DNA of 64,000 nucleotides from Pseudomonadota bacterium (lineage in GTDB: Bacteria; Desulfobacterota; Desulfobulbia; Desulfobulbales; JAGXFP01): assembly GCA_018814305.1 (NCBI GenBank), contig JAHJAA010000006.1, positions 1 to 64,000 on the forward strand, given 5' to 3'. Below the pieces are notes generated by a model, which saw nothing but the letters and a program-made list of their open reading frames with translations, was not told the origin of the DNA and did no database searches. Positions within the stretch are counted from its first letter, which is position 1, and each line of letters starts with the position of its first letter. The position numbers and the translations under genes were made by a program. Shown piece after piece: positions 53,861 through 62,270 of the stretch.

Positions 53861-55135
53861 GTGAGCAGTAGTTTGAAACTTCAAGAGCTTTTAAAAAATT
53901 TTTACAGGCGTTTATTTGTGTTCCCAATGGCTGATTATTTCAAGACGACCCTCCTGGTAATTCCCCTTTATAACCATGGAACGACCGTACATAGTGTGGT
54001 GGAGCGGGCTCTGGCTGCAGGCTGGCAAGTGTTGGTGGTTGATGATGGAAGCACCGACGGGGGGAGCGATCAGTTGGCCGGACTTCCCTGTCGGATTCAT
54101 CGATTGGCTCGTAACGGTGGGAAGGGCGGGGCCCTCATGACCGCGGCCCGGTTGGCTGATGAGTGGGGCTTTACCGCCATGATTACGGTTGATGCCGATG
54201 GCCAGCACGATCCCGCCGAGGCGTATCTCTTGGCTGAAGAGGCTGCCGGACACGGTCCGGTCATCGTCATTGGTAACCGCCGGATGACCGAGGCCACTGT
54301 GCCCCGATCCAGTTTGTTCGGCCGGGCTTTTTCCAACTTCTGGGTCCATCTTGAAAGTGGTCAGGATTTGCCGGACACCCAGAGTGGATTTCGGCTCTAT
54401 CCGGTTGGAGAGGTCCTGCAGTTACCGGTGCGTTGCCAGTGGTACGACTTTGAAGTCGAGGTGATCACCAGGGCGGCCTGGGCTGGGATTCCGATCCGGG
54501 CAGTTTCCATTTCGGTCCATTATCCTCCCCCCTCGGAACGACAATCCCATTTTCATCAGTTCAAGGATAATTTCCGGTTGACCTGCCTTCATACCATGCT
54601 GGTTTGCCGGGCCCTGTTGCCCTGGCCCCATCGGAAGATCATTGATACCAGGACTGACGAAATCCGCGAGATTAGGACCCTGTCCATGTTTCATCCGGTT
54701 AGCGTGATGAAACGACTTTGTCGTGAGCACAGTTCTGCGCTCCAGTTGGCTGTGGCGGCCTGGGTTGGCTTTTTTCTGGGGGCGCTGCCGCTCCTGGCCT
54801 GTCATACCGTGGCGATTCTCTATGTCTGTCACCGTCTCCATCTCAATAAACTGGCGGCAGTTGCCGCCAGTCAGTTATGCGCGCCTCCGTTGATGCCGGT
54901 GCTCTGCATGCAGCTCGGGTACCTGATGCTCCATGGCCACTTTTTGGTTACCATCACCTGGGAAACCATGGTCCTTGAGATTCATTATCGGCTCTGGGAG
55001 TGGTTCCTTGGTTCCTTGGTGGCAGGTCCCCTTCTAGGGCTTCTGGTCAGTGGGCTTTTTTATCAGGTGATTCGGCGTTTCCGGGCATTACGGACGGACC
55101 GGGCCGGTGACCCCGAACAGGTTTCTTCCCTCTAA
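53861..55135 (+). CDS. Family 2 glycosyltransferase fused to DUF2062 membrane domain
   Basis: 424 residues from the GTG at 53861, with ATG 53927 (MADYFKTTLL) as a good alternative start. The GT2 domain (about 28-240) has VIPLYNHG, VVDDGSTDGG and the metal-binding DADGQHDP motif. The C-terminal part (about 280-410) is a DUF2062 membrane domain with three or four helices (AAWVGFFLGALPLLACHT). The enzyme probably adds a sugar to a lipid at the inner membrane. A similar GT2/acyltransferase step occurs in aryl polyene clusters. Confidence 0.82.
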   Translation: MSSSLKLQELLKNFYRRLFVFPMADYFKTTLLVIPLYNHGTTVHSVVERALAAGWQVLVVDDGSTDGGSDQLAGLPCRIHRLARNGGKGGALMTAARLADEWGFTAMITVDADGQHDPAEAYLLAEEAAGHGPVIVIGNRRMTEATVPRSSLFGRAFSNFWVHLESGQDLPDTQSGFRLYPVGEVLQLPVRCQWYDFEVEVITRAAWAGIPIRAVSISVHYPPPSERQSHFHQFKDNFRLTCLHTMLVCRALLPWPHRKIIDTRTDEIREIRTLSMFHPVSVMKRLCREHSSALQLAVAAWVGFFLGALPLLACHTVAILYVCHRLHLNKLAAVAASQLCAPPLMPVLCMQLGYLMLHGHFLVTITWETMVLEIHYRLWEWFLGSLVAGPLLGLLVSGLFYQVIRRFRALRTDRAGDPEQVSSL

Positions 55136-55145
55136 GGAAGGTGTC

Positions 55146-56042
55146 ATGACGAAACCTCGCCGCACCCTGTCGGCCCGCTTGGAAGCCCTTGGGCACTGGT
55201 TTTTTTATGTTGCTCTGAGGGTCTTCGGCCAGCGGGGCGGTTATCTGTTGCTTTATCCAGTGATTGGGACATATCTTCTGTTTGGAAGGGGGATTCACCG
55301 CCAGACCCGTCCTTATCTGCGGCGCCGTTTCCCTGGCCATGGCGCCTGGGCTCGTTGGGTTGATACCATGAAGATAGTGCTCTCCTTCGGGCGGGTTCTG
55401 GTGGACCGGGGCTGGTTGGGGATGTGCCGTGGTGTCGGCCTTGATGGCGAATTGATTGGAGCCCGGGAGCTGCTTGACCTGATCGGAGAGGGTAAGGGAG
55501 TTGTCTTGCTCACCGCCCATGTGGGCAATTGGCAGACCGCTCTGTCGCGGATCAATGACCTGTCGGTTCCGATTAATTCACTGATGCATTACGAAGAGGA
55601 GGCCGTGGCCAAGCATTATTTTGACCTCCGTAATGAACCGGTACCTTTTCGGATCATCAAGAGTGACGGATTCATGGGAGGTTTGGTCGAGGCGACGGTG
55701 GCTCTGCAACGGGGAGAAGTGGTCACCATCATGGGTGACCGCTATACTGGGGGACCGGCGGTTGAGGCCGATTTTCTTGGTGATCCTGTCCGTTTTCCGG
55801 CTGCGGCCTACAGCCTGGCCTCGGCCACCGGGGCACCAGTGGCGATTCTCCTGGCTGCAAAAACCGGTCGCCGGAGGTATCGTTTGGAGGTCCGGGCCAT
55901 CTTCCGTCCGGAAGGGGGTGATCGTGATCGACGTCGAGAGGAGATGAACCGTGGGGTTCGGTGTTTTGCCAGGGTTTTAGAAGAATACGTGGGGGAATAT
56001 CCGCAACAATGGTATAATTTTTTCGATTTTTGGCATCGCTAA
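55146..56042 (+). CDS. LpxL-family acyltransferase with HX4Q in place of HX4D/E
   Basis: 298 residues from the ATG at 55146 (AAGGAAGG before it). The protein follows the LPLAT fold of LpxL-type enzymes: VVLLTAHVGNWQ, INSLMHYEEEAVAKHYF, RGEVVTIMGDRYTGG and PVAILLAAKTG. The catalytic dyad normally reads H-x4-D or H-x4-E; here it is H-x4-Q (HVGNWQ). The acyltransferase may be impaired, use another base, or act on an ACP-bound polyene. It lies between the glycosyltransferase and the ACP gene. Confidence 0.82.
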   Translation: MTKPRRTLSARLEALGHWFFYVALRVFGQRGGYLLLYPVIGTYLLFGRGIHRQTRPYLRRRFPGHGAWARWVDTMKIVLSFGRVLVDRGWLGMCRGVGLDGELIGARELLDLIGEGKGVVLLTAHVGNWQTALSRINDLSVPINSLMHYEEEAVAKHYFDLRNEPVPFRIIKSDGFMGGLVEATVALQRGEVVTIMGDRYTGGPAVEADFLGDPVRFPAAAYSLASATGAPVAILLAAKTGRRRYRLEVRAIFRPEGGDRDRRREEMNRGVRCFARVLEEYVGEYPQQWYNFFDFWHR

Positions 56043-56163
56043 AGGAAGCTTTCCCTGGTTGCCGGTTGCCGTCGATCAGGAGAGATACTGGCAAGTGTGT
56101 AGATAAAATCGCAAACGTTTCAATAAACCGATGGGAAGCGTTTACGCCAAGGGAGAGACCATC

Positions 56164-56421
56164 ATGGAAGAACTGAAAAACAAAATTAAAGAAGTTATTG
56201 TTAAGGATCTAAAACTCCAGGGATTGACGCCGGCGGAAATCGACGATGATGCCCCCCTTTTTGAGGAGGGATTGGGCCTTGATTCCCTGGATGCGGTTGA
56301 ACTGGTTGTCCTCGTCCAGAAATATTTTGGAGTCCAGATTGAGGATATGGACGAAGGTCAGAAGGCCTTTCGTTCCGTGAACAGTTTGGCCCAATTTATC
56401 AGCGACCGGCAGGCTCCGTGA
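56164..56421 (+). CDS. Acyl carrier protein
   Basis: 85 residues from the ATG at 56164, with GGGAGAG eight bases before; the track's ATG at 56131 lacks a site. The phosphopantetheine serine is in LGLDSLDAVELV (about residue 38), with acidic helices around it. It carries the growing acyl chain for the ketosynthase encoded 39 bases downstream. Only one ACP is visible, while aryl polyene clusters usually have two. Confidence 0.92.
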   Translation: MEELKNKIKEVIVKDLKLQGLTPAEIDDDAPLFEEGLGLDSLDAVELVVLVQKYFGVQIEDMDEGQKAFRSVNSLAQFISDRQAP

Positions 56422-56460
56422 GTTTGGTCTGCTGGGGAGCAGGATGACGGGTAAGCAACA

Positions 56461-57717
56461 ATGACCGTAGGAATCGCGAAAGCTGACACCGTGCACGTGG
56501 TGGTGAGCGGGATGGGCTGTCTGGCCGGACCTGGAGATGATATCCCGGCGATTCGGCGGAGTCTGGAAGAGACGAGGGTGACTTGTGGGCCGCCCCCCCA
56601 ATCACTATTTACTACCGCTTTGCCGTATCCAGTGTTTGCCGCTAATCCGGCCGGATTGACGACCCAAGGTCGACAACTGGTGGAGGCGGCGTGTCCGGGG
56701 TTTCAAGCAAATTCAGTCAGTCGTACGGTTCTTTTCGCCTTAAGCGCGGTTGCTGAAGGGCTTACTCAAGCCGGGATTGACCTTGATCGGTTACGGAGCG
56801 GGCGGGTGGGAATTGCACTGGGGACCACCGTCGGATGTACCTTTCACGACGAAGAATACTATATCGCCTGGCGTCAGGGGCTGGCCCCGGATTTGGCCCC
56901 GGTGCGCAGTTTTCTGGGGGGGAATGTCGCTGCTGCAGTGCATCGGATTCTCGGGACCAAGGGACCGTCGGTGGTGGTCACCAATGCCTGTGCCTCCGGG
57001 ACCGATGCCATTGGGATTGCCCGTAACTGGTTGAGACAAGGGCATTGCGATTTTGCCTTGGCCGGCGGGGCCGATGAATTATCCCGGGTGGCCTATAACG
57101 GTTTCGTCAGTTTGATGCTCTCAGATGAAAGCCCTTGCCGTCCTTTTAATGGGGATCGACAAGGGTTGAATCTCGGGGAGGGGGCCGGGGTATTGATCCT
57201 TGAGCGGGAAGACGATTGCCGCAAGCGTCATGGCCGACCGGTGGGGCGGATTCTTGGTTACGGTTGTGGGGCTGATGCCTATCATCCCACCGCGCCTCAT
57301 CCGGAGGGCCGGGGATTACAGAATGCCCTGCGGCAGGCCCTGGGCGAAGCGGCTCAACCTGGGGTACCTGCGCTGATCAATGCCCATGGTACCGGGACCA
57401 AGGCCAATGATCTTGCCGAGACCACAGCCCTGGCCAGGATCTTCCCCGGAAAAGATCGTCCGATCCTGGTCTCAACCAAGGGGCTCACCGGTCATACCCT
57501 GGGGGCAGCCGGAGGAATTGAAGCGATTCTTACCCTCGTCGCTTTGAGTGAAGGTGTTACTCCTGGTACTGTGGGTTGTCGGGACCCGGATCCTCACTTT
57601 GCTTACTCACCGCTTGTTCAAGGAATAACCAGACCCCTGTCCGGACGGTGGGGGCTCTCTCAGTCGCTGGCCTTCGGTGGCGGTAATTCGGCCCTTGTTC
57701 TGGAGGTGTTAACGTGA
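56461..57717 (+). CDS. Beta-ketoacyl-ACP synthase (FabF-type), catalytically complete
   Basis: 418 residues. The Cys-His-His triad is present: NACASGTDAIG (Cys), NAHGTGTKAND (first His) and KGLTGHTLGAAGG (second His, after the conserved Lys). It performs decarboxylative condensation of malonyl-ACP onto the acyl chain. The next gene, a ketosynthase-like protein without the cysteine, overlaps its stop (GTGA), the arrangement of KS/chain-length-factor heterodimers in polyene and type II polyketide clusters. Confidence 0.92.
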   Translation: MTVGIAKADTVHVVVSGMGCLAGPGDDIPAIRRSLEETRVTCGPPPQSLFTTALPYPVFAANPAGLTTQGRQLVEAACPGFQANSVSRTVLFALSAVAEGLTQAGIDLDRLRSGRVGIALGTTVGCTFHDEEYYIAWRQGLAPDLAPVRSFLGGNVAAAVHRILGTKGPSVVVTNACASGTDAIGIARNWLRQGHCDFALAGGADELSRVAYNGFVSLMLSDESPCRPFNGDRQGLNLGEGAGVLILEREDDCRKRHGRPVGRILGYGCGADAYHPTAPHPEGRGLQNALRQALGEAAQPGVPALINAHGTGTKANDLAETTALARIFPGKDRPILVSTKGLTGHTLGAAGGIEAILTLVALSEGVTPGTVGCRDPDPHFAYSPLVQGITRPLSGRWGLSQSLAFGGGNSALVLEVLT

Positions 57718-58514
57718 ACCGCGAGGTTGTAGTGACAGCGGTGAACATGATCGATCATCTGGCCCCGGTGCCTGCCGGTCTTGCTGCGGGATTGCGCAGG
57801 GCCGACGATTTTATCCGAATGGCGGTGACCGCCGCCCATGGTGCTCTCTTCGGGTTAGATCAACTGGAACCTGAGCGGACCGGGATCTTTCTCGGCACCG
57901 CCTATGGGCCGCTGGAGACCAACTTTGAATCATTGGCCTCCCTGATTGATGATGGCGAGGGGCATATCTCGCCCACGCTATTTTCCCATTCGGTATTTAA
58001 TTCAGCGGCAGGATATGTGGGCAGGCTCTTGAACCTGCAGGGTCCGGCTCTGACCATTACCGATTATGGTTGGCCTTTTCTGGCCGCTCTGGAAGAGGGG
58101 CGGGTGGCGGTGGCTTCGGGGCGGGTGGCTCGGGCTGTGGTTCTGGGAGTGGAAACCTACAGCGAACTTCTGGCCGATGCCTATTGCCGAGCCCATGGAG
58201 TTGTCGCAGTCCCCTGGCGGAAGGCGGCAGTGGCCTGGGTGCTGGCGGCCGCAGAAACCCAGGTCGGGGTGAGGCTTGAAGAGGTGACGGTTTGTGGTGC
58301 TACCAGTGACCCCGCCGATTGTCTGACCCGGCTGGGTGAGGTTTGGGGCGGGTTGCCTTCAAGCCATGACCCACTTCATCCTCTTTCCCATGCCTTGGTC
58401 ATGACTGAGGTAATGGCCGCCAGCGACCAAGTTGTCTCGGGACCGCTTGCCTGGGAGCTTACGTCCCCGTTCGGTACGGCGATCATCCGTCTTAAAGTAG
58501 CCCCTCAGGATTGA
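57714..58514 (+). CDS. Chain-length-factor-like ketosynthase homologue
   Basis: 266 residues from a GTG overlapping the stop of the ketosynthase gene. GIFLGTAYGPLETN, SPTLFSHSVFNSAAGYVGRLLNLQGPALTITD follow the ketosynthase fold, but the position of the nucleophile reads TDYGWP with no cysteine, and the histidine motifs are missing. It probably pairs with the active ketosynthase to set product length, as ApeC-type proteins do. Its stop codon region carries the left copy of an 8-base direct repeat that flanks an inserted element. Confidence 0.82.
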   Translation: MNREVVVTAVNMIDHLAPVPAGLAAGLRRADDFIRMAVTAAHGALFGLDQLEPERTGIFLGTAYGPLETNFESLASLIDDGEGHISPTLFSHSVFNSAAGYVGRLLNLQGPALTITDYGWPFLAALEEGRVAVASGRVARAVVLGVETYSELLADAYCRAHGVVAVPWRKAAVAWVLAAAETQVGVRLEEVTVCGATSDPADCLTRLGEVWGGLPSSHDPLHPLSHALVMTEVMAASDQVVSGPLAWELTSPFGTAIIRLKVAPQD

Positions 58515-58668
58515 TGAACTCGCAAAAAGTCAGGCGATGGCTAAGCTAAAAGTTCCATATACAAGGAGTAGTATGTTTTTGTGAGAGAGGCCATACATAT
58601 GGTATGCCGAACGAACAAAAATGTGCTACGACGCCGTAGATTGAGCTTTTTGCGACGCCATCAGGATT
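58505..58668. mobile_element. Inserted palindromic element with 8-base target duplication
   Basis: The direct repeat TCAGGATT lies at 58505-58512 and 58661-58668. Between them is about 148 bases with inverted repeats TCGCAAAAAG (58520-58529) and CTTTTTGCGA (58646-58655), and no coding frame. Removing the element plus one repeat copy joins the last codons of the chain-length-factor gene to TAA AGGAGG, directly before the next start. This is strong internal evidence for a later insertion into a compact operon. Confidence 0.75.
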
Positions 58669-58681
58669 AAAGGAGGAAAAG

Positions 58682-59794
58682 ATGAAGATCCATATCTGGT
58701 TCTTGGTTTTGCTGTTTGTTTCGGGGGTGGGATTTGCCGGAGCTGATGACGGCTCCGAGGTCGCGGTGACCTCAGAAGGATTCGGAGTCACTAGAGATGA
58801 GGCTCTGCTTCAGGCGAAGCGGGAGGCCGTTGCCGTTGGGATCGGGACCGTGCTGATCTCCGAGACTGAGGTCAATAATTTCGTTCTCCGGAAAGACGTG
58901 GTTCTTACACGGACCATCGGGGCGGTAAAATCCTTTAGGGTCCTGGGCGAGAATCAACCACAAGGTGATGATCTCTATCAGGTACAAATCGAGGCCCGGG
59001 TGTCGCTTGCCAATATCCGAGGTGATCTCGCCGCGATGAAAATCCTTCTCGAGTCCATGGATAAACCAAGGATGATGGTGGTTATTCGAGAAGAGGGGGG
59101 GCGCGCTGCGGAGACCAGGCTTCTGGAAATCTTGCGTGAGAAGGGTTTTGACGTGGTGGATGCCGCCGCTGTTGCCGCCCTGACCCAAAATGACGGACCG
59201 TTGATTGATCAGGCGGTTGCCGGTGATCCAGCGGCAGCGATCCGTCTGGGGGCTGCTCAAGGGGCCGAATATATCATCGTCGGACAGGTGGCCGGCAGTC
59301 TGGCTAACAATGCTCTTTTGGCCCGATCGGGGATGGTTTCCGGGCAGGCGGAACTGAGTGCCCGGGTTATTGATTGTTCCACCGGCCGGGTTGTCGCTGG
59401 AAAAACGGTAACCGGGGCGGCTGCCCATGTCTCGGAAATCCAGGCCCGGGAAAAAGCAGCGGTCAAGGCGGTTGAAAAGCTCATGGACCGTGGCCTCCTC
59501 GAACAGATTATTGCCTCTTTTCAGGATATGGTCAATAATGGGAGGATTCTACAGGTGACCATTCGGGATATTCCCGATTACCGGACCCAGCTGGAGGTTG
59601 ATCGAATTATCCGGGAACTGCCGGTGATCTCCGTTGAAAAACGGGGATTTCGGGAGGGCGCCCTCATGCTTGACGTGGTGTACGGTGGGGCCGTTGATGG
59701 TTTTGCCGGAGGGATTGATGGTCGTACAGTGAATGAAAAGGTGCTTTCGGTGATTGAAGTGACCGGGAACAGGGTCGTTCTGAGGTTGCAGTGA
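58682..59794 (+). CDS. Secreted FlgT/LPP20-like protein
   Basis: 370 residues with a signal peptide (about 1-22) and an AAAGGAGG ribosome binding site. Residues about 28-115 (SEGFGVTRDEALLQAKREAVAVGIG ... TRTIGAVKSFRVL ... YQVQIEARV) resemble the N-terminal domain of flagellar assembly protein FlgT and LPP20-type proteins. The middle (about 135-270) has a CsgG/FlgO-like alternation (AEYIIVGQVAGS). No flagellar gene is near, so it is probably part of an outer-membrane assembly that serves the cluster product or a surface structure. It pairs with the CsgG-like gene downstream. Confidence 0.7.
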   Translation: MKIHIWFLVLLFVSGVGFAGADDGSEVAVTSEGFGVTRDEALLQAKREAVAVGIGTVLISETEVNNFVLRKDVVLTRTIGAVKSFRVLGENQPQGDDLYQVQIEARVSLANIRGDLAAMKILLESMDKPRMMVVIREEGGRAAETRLLEILREKGFDVVDAAAVAALTQNDGPLIDQAVAGDPAAAIRLGAAQGAEYIIVGQVAGSLANNALLARSGMVSGQAELSARVIDCSTGRVVAGKTVTGAAAHVSEIQAREKAAVKAVEKLMDRGLLEQIIASFQDMVNNGRILQVTIRDIPDYRTQLEVDRIIRELPVISVEKRGFREGALMLDVVYGGAVDGFAGGIDGRTVNEKVLSVIEVTGNRVVLRLQ

Positions 59795-59842
59795 CCTGAA
59801 CGATTCCCAGTGCCAATACTATGGCAGGAGGGCGAATCGGAA

Positions 59843-61057
59843 ATGAGAAAAATGAGAAATGGGTTAAAAATAGTGATCGCGCTGTTTGTCGGATTGGCTT
59901 TCCTGGGATTGGCTTTACCCGGCGGCGCTGAAGCAGATTTTAATAAAACCAAGATTGCGGTCCTCGACTTCAGCCAACAGGGTGAGGGATTCGAGACCGA
60001 AGATATGGGCCAGATCGTTGCTGAGTGGTTTATTACCGCCCTGGTCAAGGAGGGTCGTTTTGATGTGGTGGAGCGGGCCATGCTTCAGAAGATCCTCAAT
60101 GAACAGCAGATGAGTCTCATTGGAATCCTTGATGAGAACAGCGCTACCCAGTTGGGTAAGATTCTGGGGGTCAAGGTGATCATCTCTGGCTCGGTGATGA
60201 AGCTGCAGGGGGTCCTGGAGGTGAACGCAAGGATTATTGACGTGGAAACCGCCTCGATCATTGCGGCGGAGAATGTCCGGAGCACTGACTCTACCGATCT
60301 CCAGAGTATGATTGTTCAGATGTCGGAAAAAATCATCAAAAATTTTCCCCTAGAAGGATATGTCGTGTCCCATGATGATAATACCGTCTCCATCGATCTA
60401 GGCCAGCGGGCCGGGGTCCGAACCGGTATGGAATTCATGGTCTTTCGGGAAGGGATGGTGATCAAACATCCCAAGACCGGGGAAGTGCTCGATGTGGAAA
60501 AAATAGAGACCGGCAAGCTCAGAATATCTTCGGTGAATAATAAAATTGCCAAGGCGGAGATTGTCTTTGAGAACGAACCTGGGGCAATTGTGGTGGGCAA
60601 TCTGGTCAAAAGCATCTCCGGGCCATTGACCCCGGAGGAGGTTCCCTTCGGTGGTGGTGAAGCAGGTTCAGACCGGAATCGTGAGGCAAGTGATGGGACG
60701 TCGTCACCACCCCCACGTGGTATAGGGCAATTGGCTGGAAGCTCCGGGGAGCGCGGCAACGCCCTCATCGCCAAGATTAAGTCGAAAAATTATCGAGATA
60801 AGACTTATGCCGCCAAAAGGATTATCAAGGAAAAAATTGTTGATCCGGCGGTCCTGGATGTGGTGGAGGAGGAATTACTCGCCAATTATACTACGAAAAT
60901 CAGGGATCGGCATCTTATTGACGCCATGTCTTGGCTGGTCAAGGCCTTGGGTGCCCCAAAATTGCCGAAATATAAACCGACCATTGAACTGGTGGCCAAG
61001 TCGGCCTATGATCGGAAACTCAAAGGATATGCCCAAAAGGCCCTGGTTGCTTACTGA
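59843..61057 (+). CDS. CsgG/FlgO-like secreted protein with FlgT-C-like domain
   Basis: 404 residues from the ATG at 59843 (GGAGGGCG before it). A signal peptide (about 1-30) is followed by a CsgG/FlgO-type domain (KIAVLDFSQQG ... VVERAMLQKILNEQQ ... VIISGSVMKLQG ... VNARIIDVETASI, about 35-165). A beta-barrel-like domain follows (DDNTVSIDLGQRAGVRTGMEFMVFREG, about 180-265) that recalls the FlgT C-terminal domain. The end is helical. CsgG proteins form or help outer-membrane pores. It shares an operon with the FlgT-like gene and precedes the ketoreductase by nine bases. Confidence 0.75.
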   Translation: MRKMRNGLKIVIALFVGLAFLGLALPGGAEADFNKTKIAVLDFSQQGEGFETEDMGQIVAEWFITALVKEGRFDVVERAMLQKILNEQQMSLIGILDENSATQLGKILGVKVIISGSVMKLQGVLEVNARIIDVETASIIAAENVRSTDSTDLQSMIVQMSEKIIKNFPLEGYVVSHDDNTVSIDLGQRAGVRTGMEFMVFREGMVIKHPKTGEVLDVEKIETGKLRISSVNNKIAKAEIVFENEPGAIVVGNLVKSISGPLTPEEVPFGGGEAGSDRNREASDGTSSPPPRGIGQLAGSSGERGNALIAKIKSKNYRDKTYAAKRIIKEKIVDPAVLDVVEEELLANYTTKIRDRHLIDAMSWLVKALGAPKLPKYKPTIELVAKSAYDRKLKGYAQKALVAY

Positions 61058-61066
61058 GGTGAATTG

Positions 61067-61801
61067 GTGAAAGAAAATGAAGTAAAAACCGTGCTGGTGA
61101 CCGGTGCCAGCAAGGGGATCGGTGCTGCCATTGCACTTCAGTTGGCCCGGAGCGGCTATGATATCTGGTTGAATTATCGCTCCGACAATGAGGCTGCAGA
61201 GCAGATTCGGAGCGGGATCGTCGCCATGGGGCGACGCTGTCTTCTGCTCCCCTTTGATGTCTCAGACGAGACGGCACTCACCGAAACCCTTTCGCCGCTT
61301 CTGGAAAACGAGACGCCGTGGGGGCTTGTTCACAATGCTGGTTTGACCCGTGACGGCTTGGTGGCCATGATGCCACGGGAGCATTGGGACCGGGTGATCG
61401 ACGTCCATCTGACCGGATTCTTTCTCCTGACCCGACTCTTGACCAAGATGATGCTTTCGGCCAGGCGGGGGCGGATTGTGGCTATTGCCTCGACCTCCGG
61501 TGAAACCGGGCAGGCCGGGCAGTTCAATTATTCGGCCGCCAAGGCTGGGATGATTGGAGCAGCCAAGGCCTTGGCCCGCGAAGTGGCCAAACGCAATATT
61601 CTGGTTAACGTGGTTTCGCCGGGCCTTATTGATACGGAGATGATCAAAGGGCTTCCCTTGGCCAAAATGCTCGAGGCGGTCCCCCTTGGCAGGGTGGGCG
61701 TGCCTGACGAGGTGGCTGCTGTGGTTGATTTTCTTATGGGTCCTGGCGCCGGTTATATTACGGGGCAGGTGATTGGGGTTAATGGCGGGTTGTACATCTG
61801 A
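61067..61801 (+). CDS. fabG: 3-oxoacyl-ACP reductase (FabG-type SDR)
   Basis: 244 residues from the GTG at 61067, five bases after GAGGTG; the track's TTG lies one codon earlier. The NADPH motif TGASKGIG, the NAG segment (HNAGLTRDGL), the catalytic Ser (IASTSG) and YSAAKAG are all present. It reduces the beta-keto group formed by the ketosynthase. It sits between the CsgG-like gene and the dehydratase, fitting a polyene-type cycle of condensation, reduction and dehydration. Confidence 0.93.
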   Translation: MKENEVKTVLVTGASKGIGAAIALQLARSGYDIWLNYRSDNEAAEQIRSGIVAMGRRCLLLPFDVSDETALTETLSPLLENETPWGLVHNAGLTRDGLVAMMPREHWDRVIDVHLTGFFLLTRLLTKMMLSARRGRIVAIASTSGETGQAGQFNYSAAKAGMIGAAKALAREVAKRNILVNVVSPGLIDTEMIKGLPLAKMLEAVPLGRVGVPDEVAAVVDFLMGPGAGYITGQVIGVNGGLYI

Positions 61802-61820
61802 AAGGGTAGGGTCTTGAGTG

Positions 61821-62270
61821 ATGATTGATATGGTCTTTCCCGAATTGCCTCTCCCGGCTGAGCAACTGGTTCCCCAACGTCCGCCCATGCTTCTGGTGGG
61901 TCAACTGCTCAGACGGGCGCGGGAACCTGATGAAGCCCTGGCCGAGGCGGATGTTCCCCTTGACGGAATCTTTATCGATCCGAATGGGCAGGTTTTGCCC
62001 GAGTACTTTGTCGAATTAGTTGCCCAGGCTATGGCCGCAGTGAACGGATATGACTCGCTGGTTGAAGGTGCTTCCGGCGGCAAGGGTTTCCTGGTTGGTA
62101 TTGATGGGTTTACCTGGCCAGGAACCGCCAGTCCTGGTGATCATCTTCGGGTTGAGATTACTAAAGTTTACGAATTCGGGCCGGTATCAGTGATGCATGG
62201 AATTGTCTTGAATGATCAAGGGTTTGTCCTGGCTTCCGGTGATATTAAGGCCTGGGAGGAGCCATCATGA
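61821..62270 (+). CDS. Hot-dog fold 3-hydroxyacyl-ACP dehydratase
   Basis: 149 residues from the ATG at 61821 (the track's GTG is one codon earlier). LVPQRPPMLLVGQLL, PEYFVELVAQAMAAVNGYDS and FLVGIDGFTWPGTASPGDHLRVEI fit the small dehydratases of aryl polyene clusters (the ApeP/COG4706 group) better than FabZ; the usual FabZ catalytic His motif is replaced by QRPPML. It probably removes water to give the conjugated double bonds. It overlaps the LolA-like gene by four bases (ATGA). Confidence 0.82.
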   Translation: MIDMVFPELPLPAEQLVPQRPPMLLVGQLLRRAREPDEALAEADVPLDGIFIDPNGQVLPEYFVELVAQAMAAVNGYDSLVEGASGGKGFLVGIDGFTWPGTASPGDHLRVEITKVYEFGPVSVMHGIVLNDQGFVLASGDIKAWEEPS

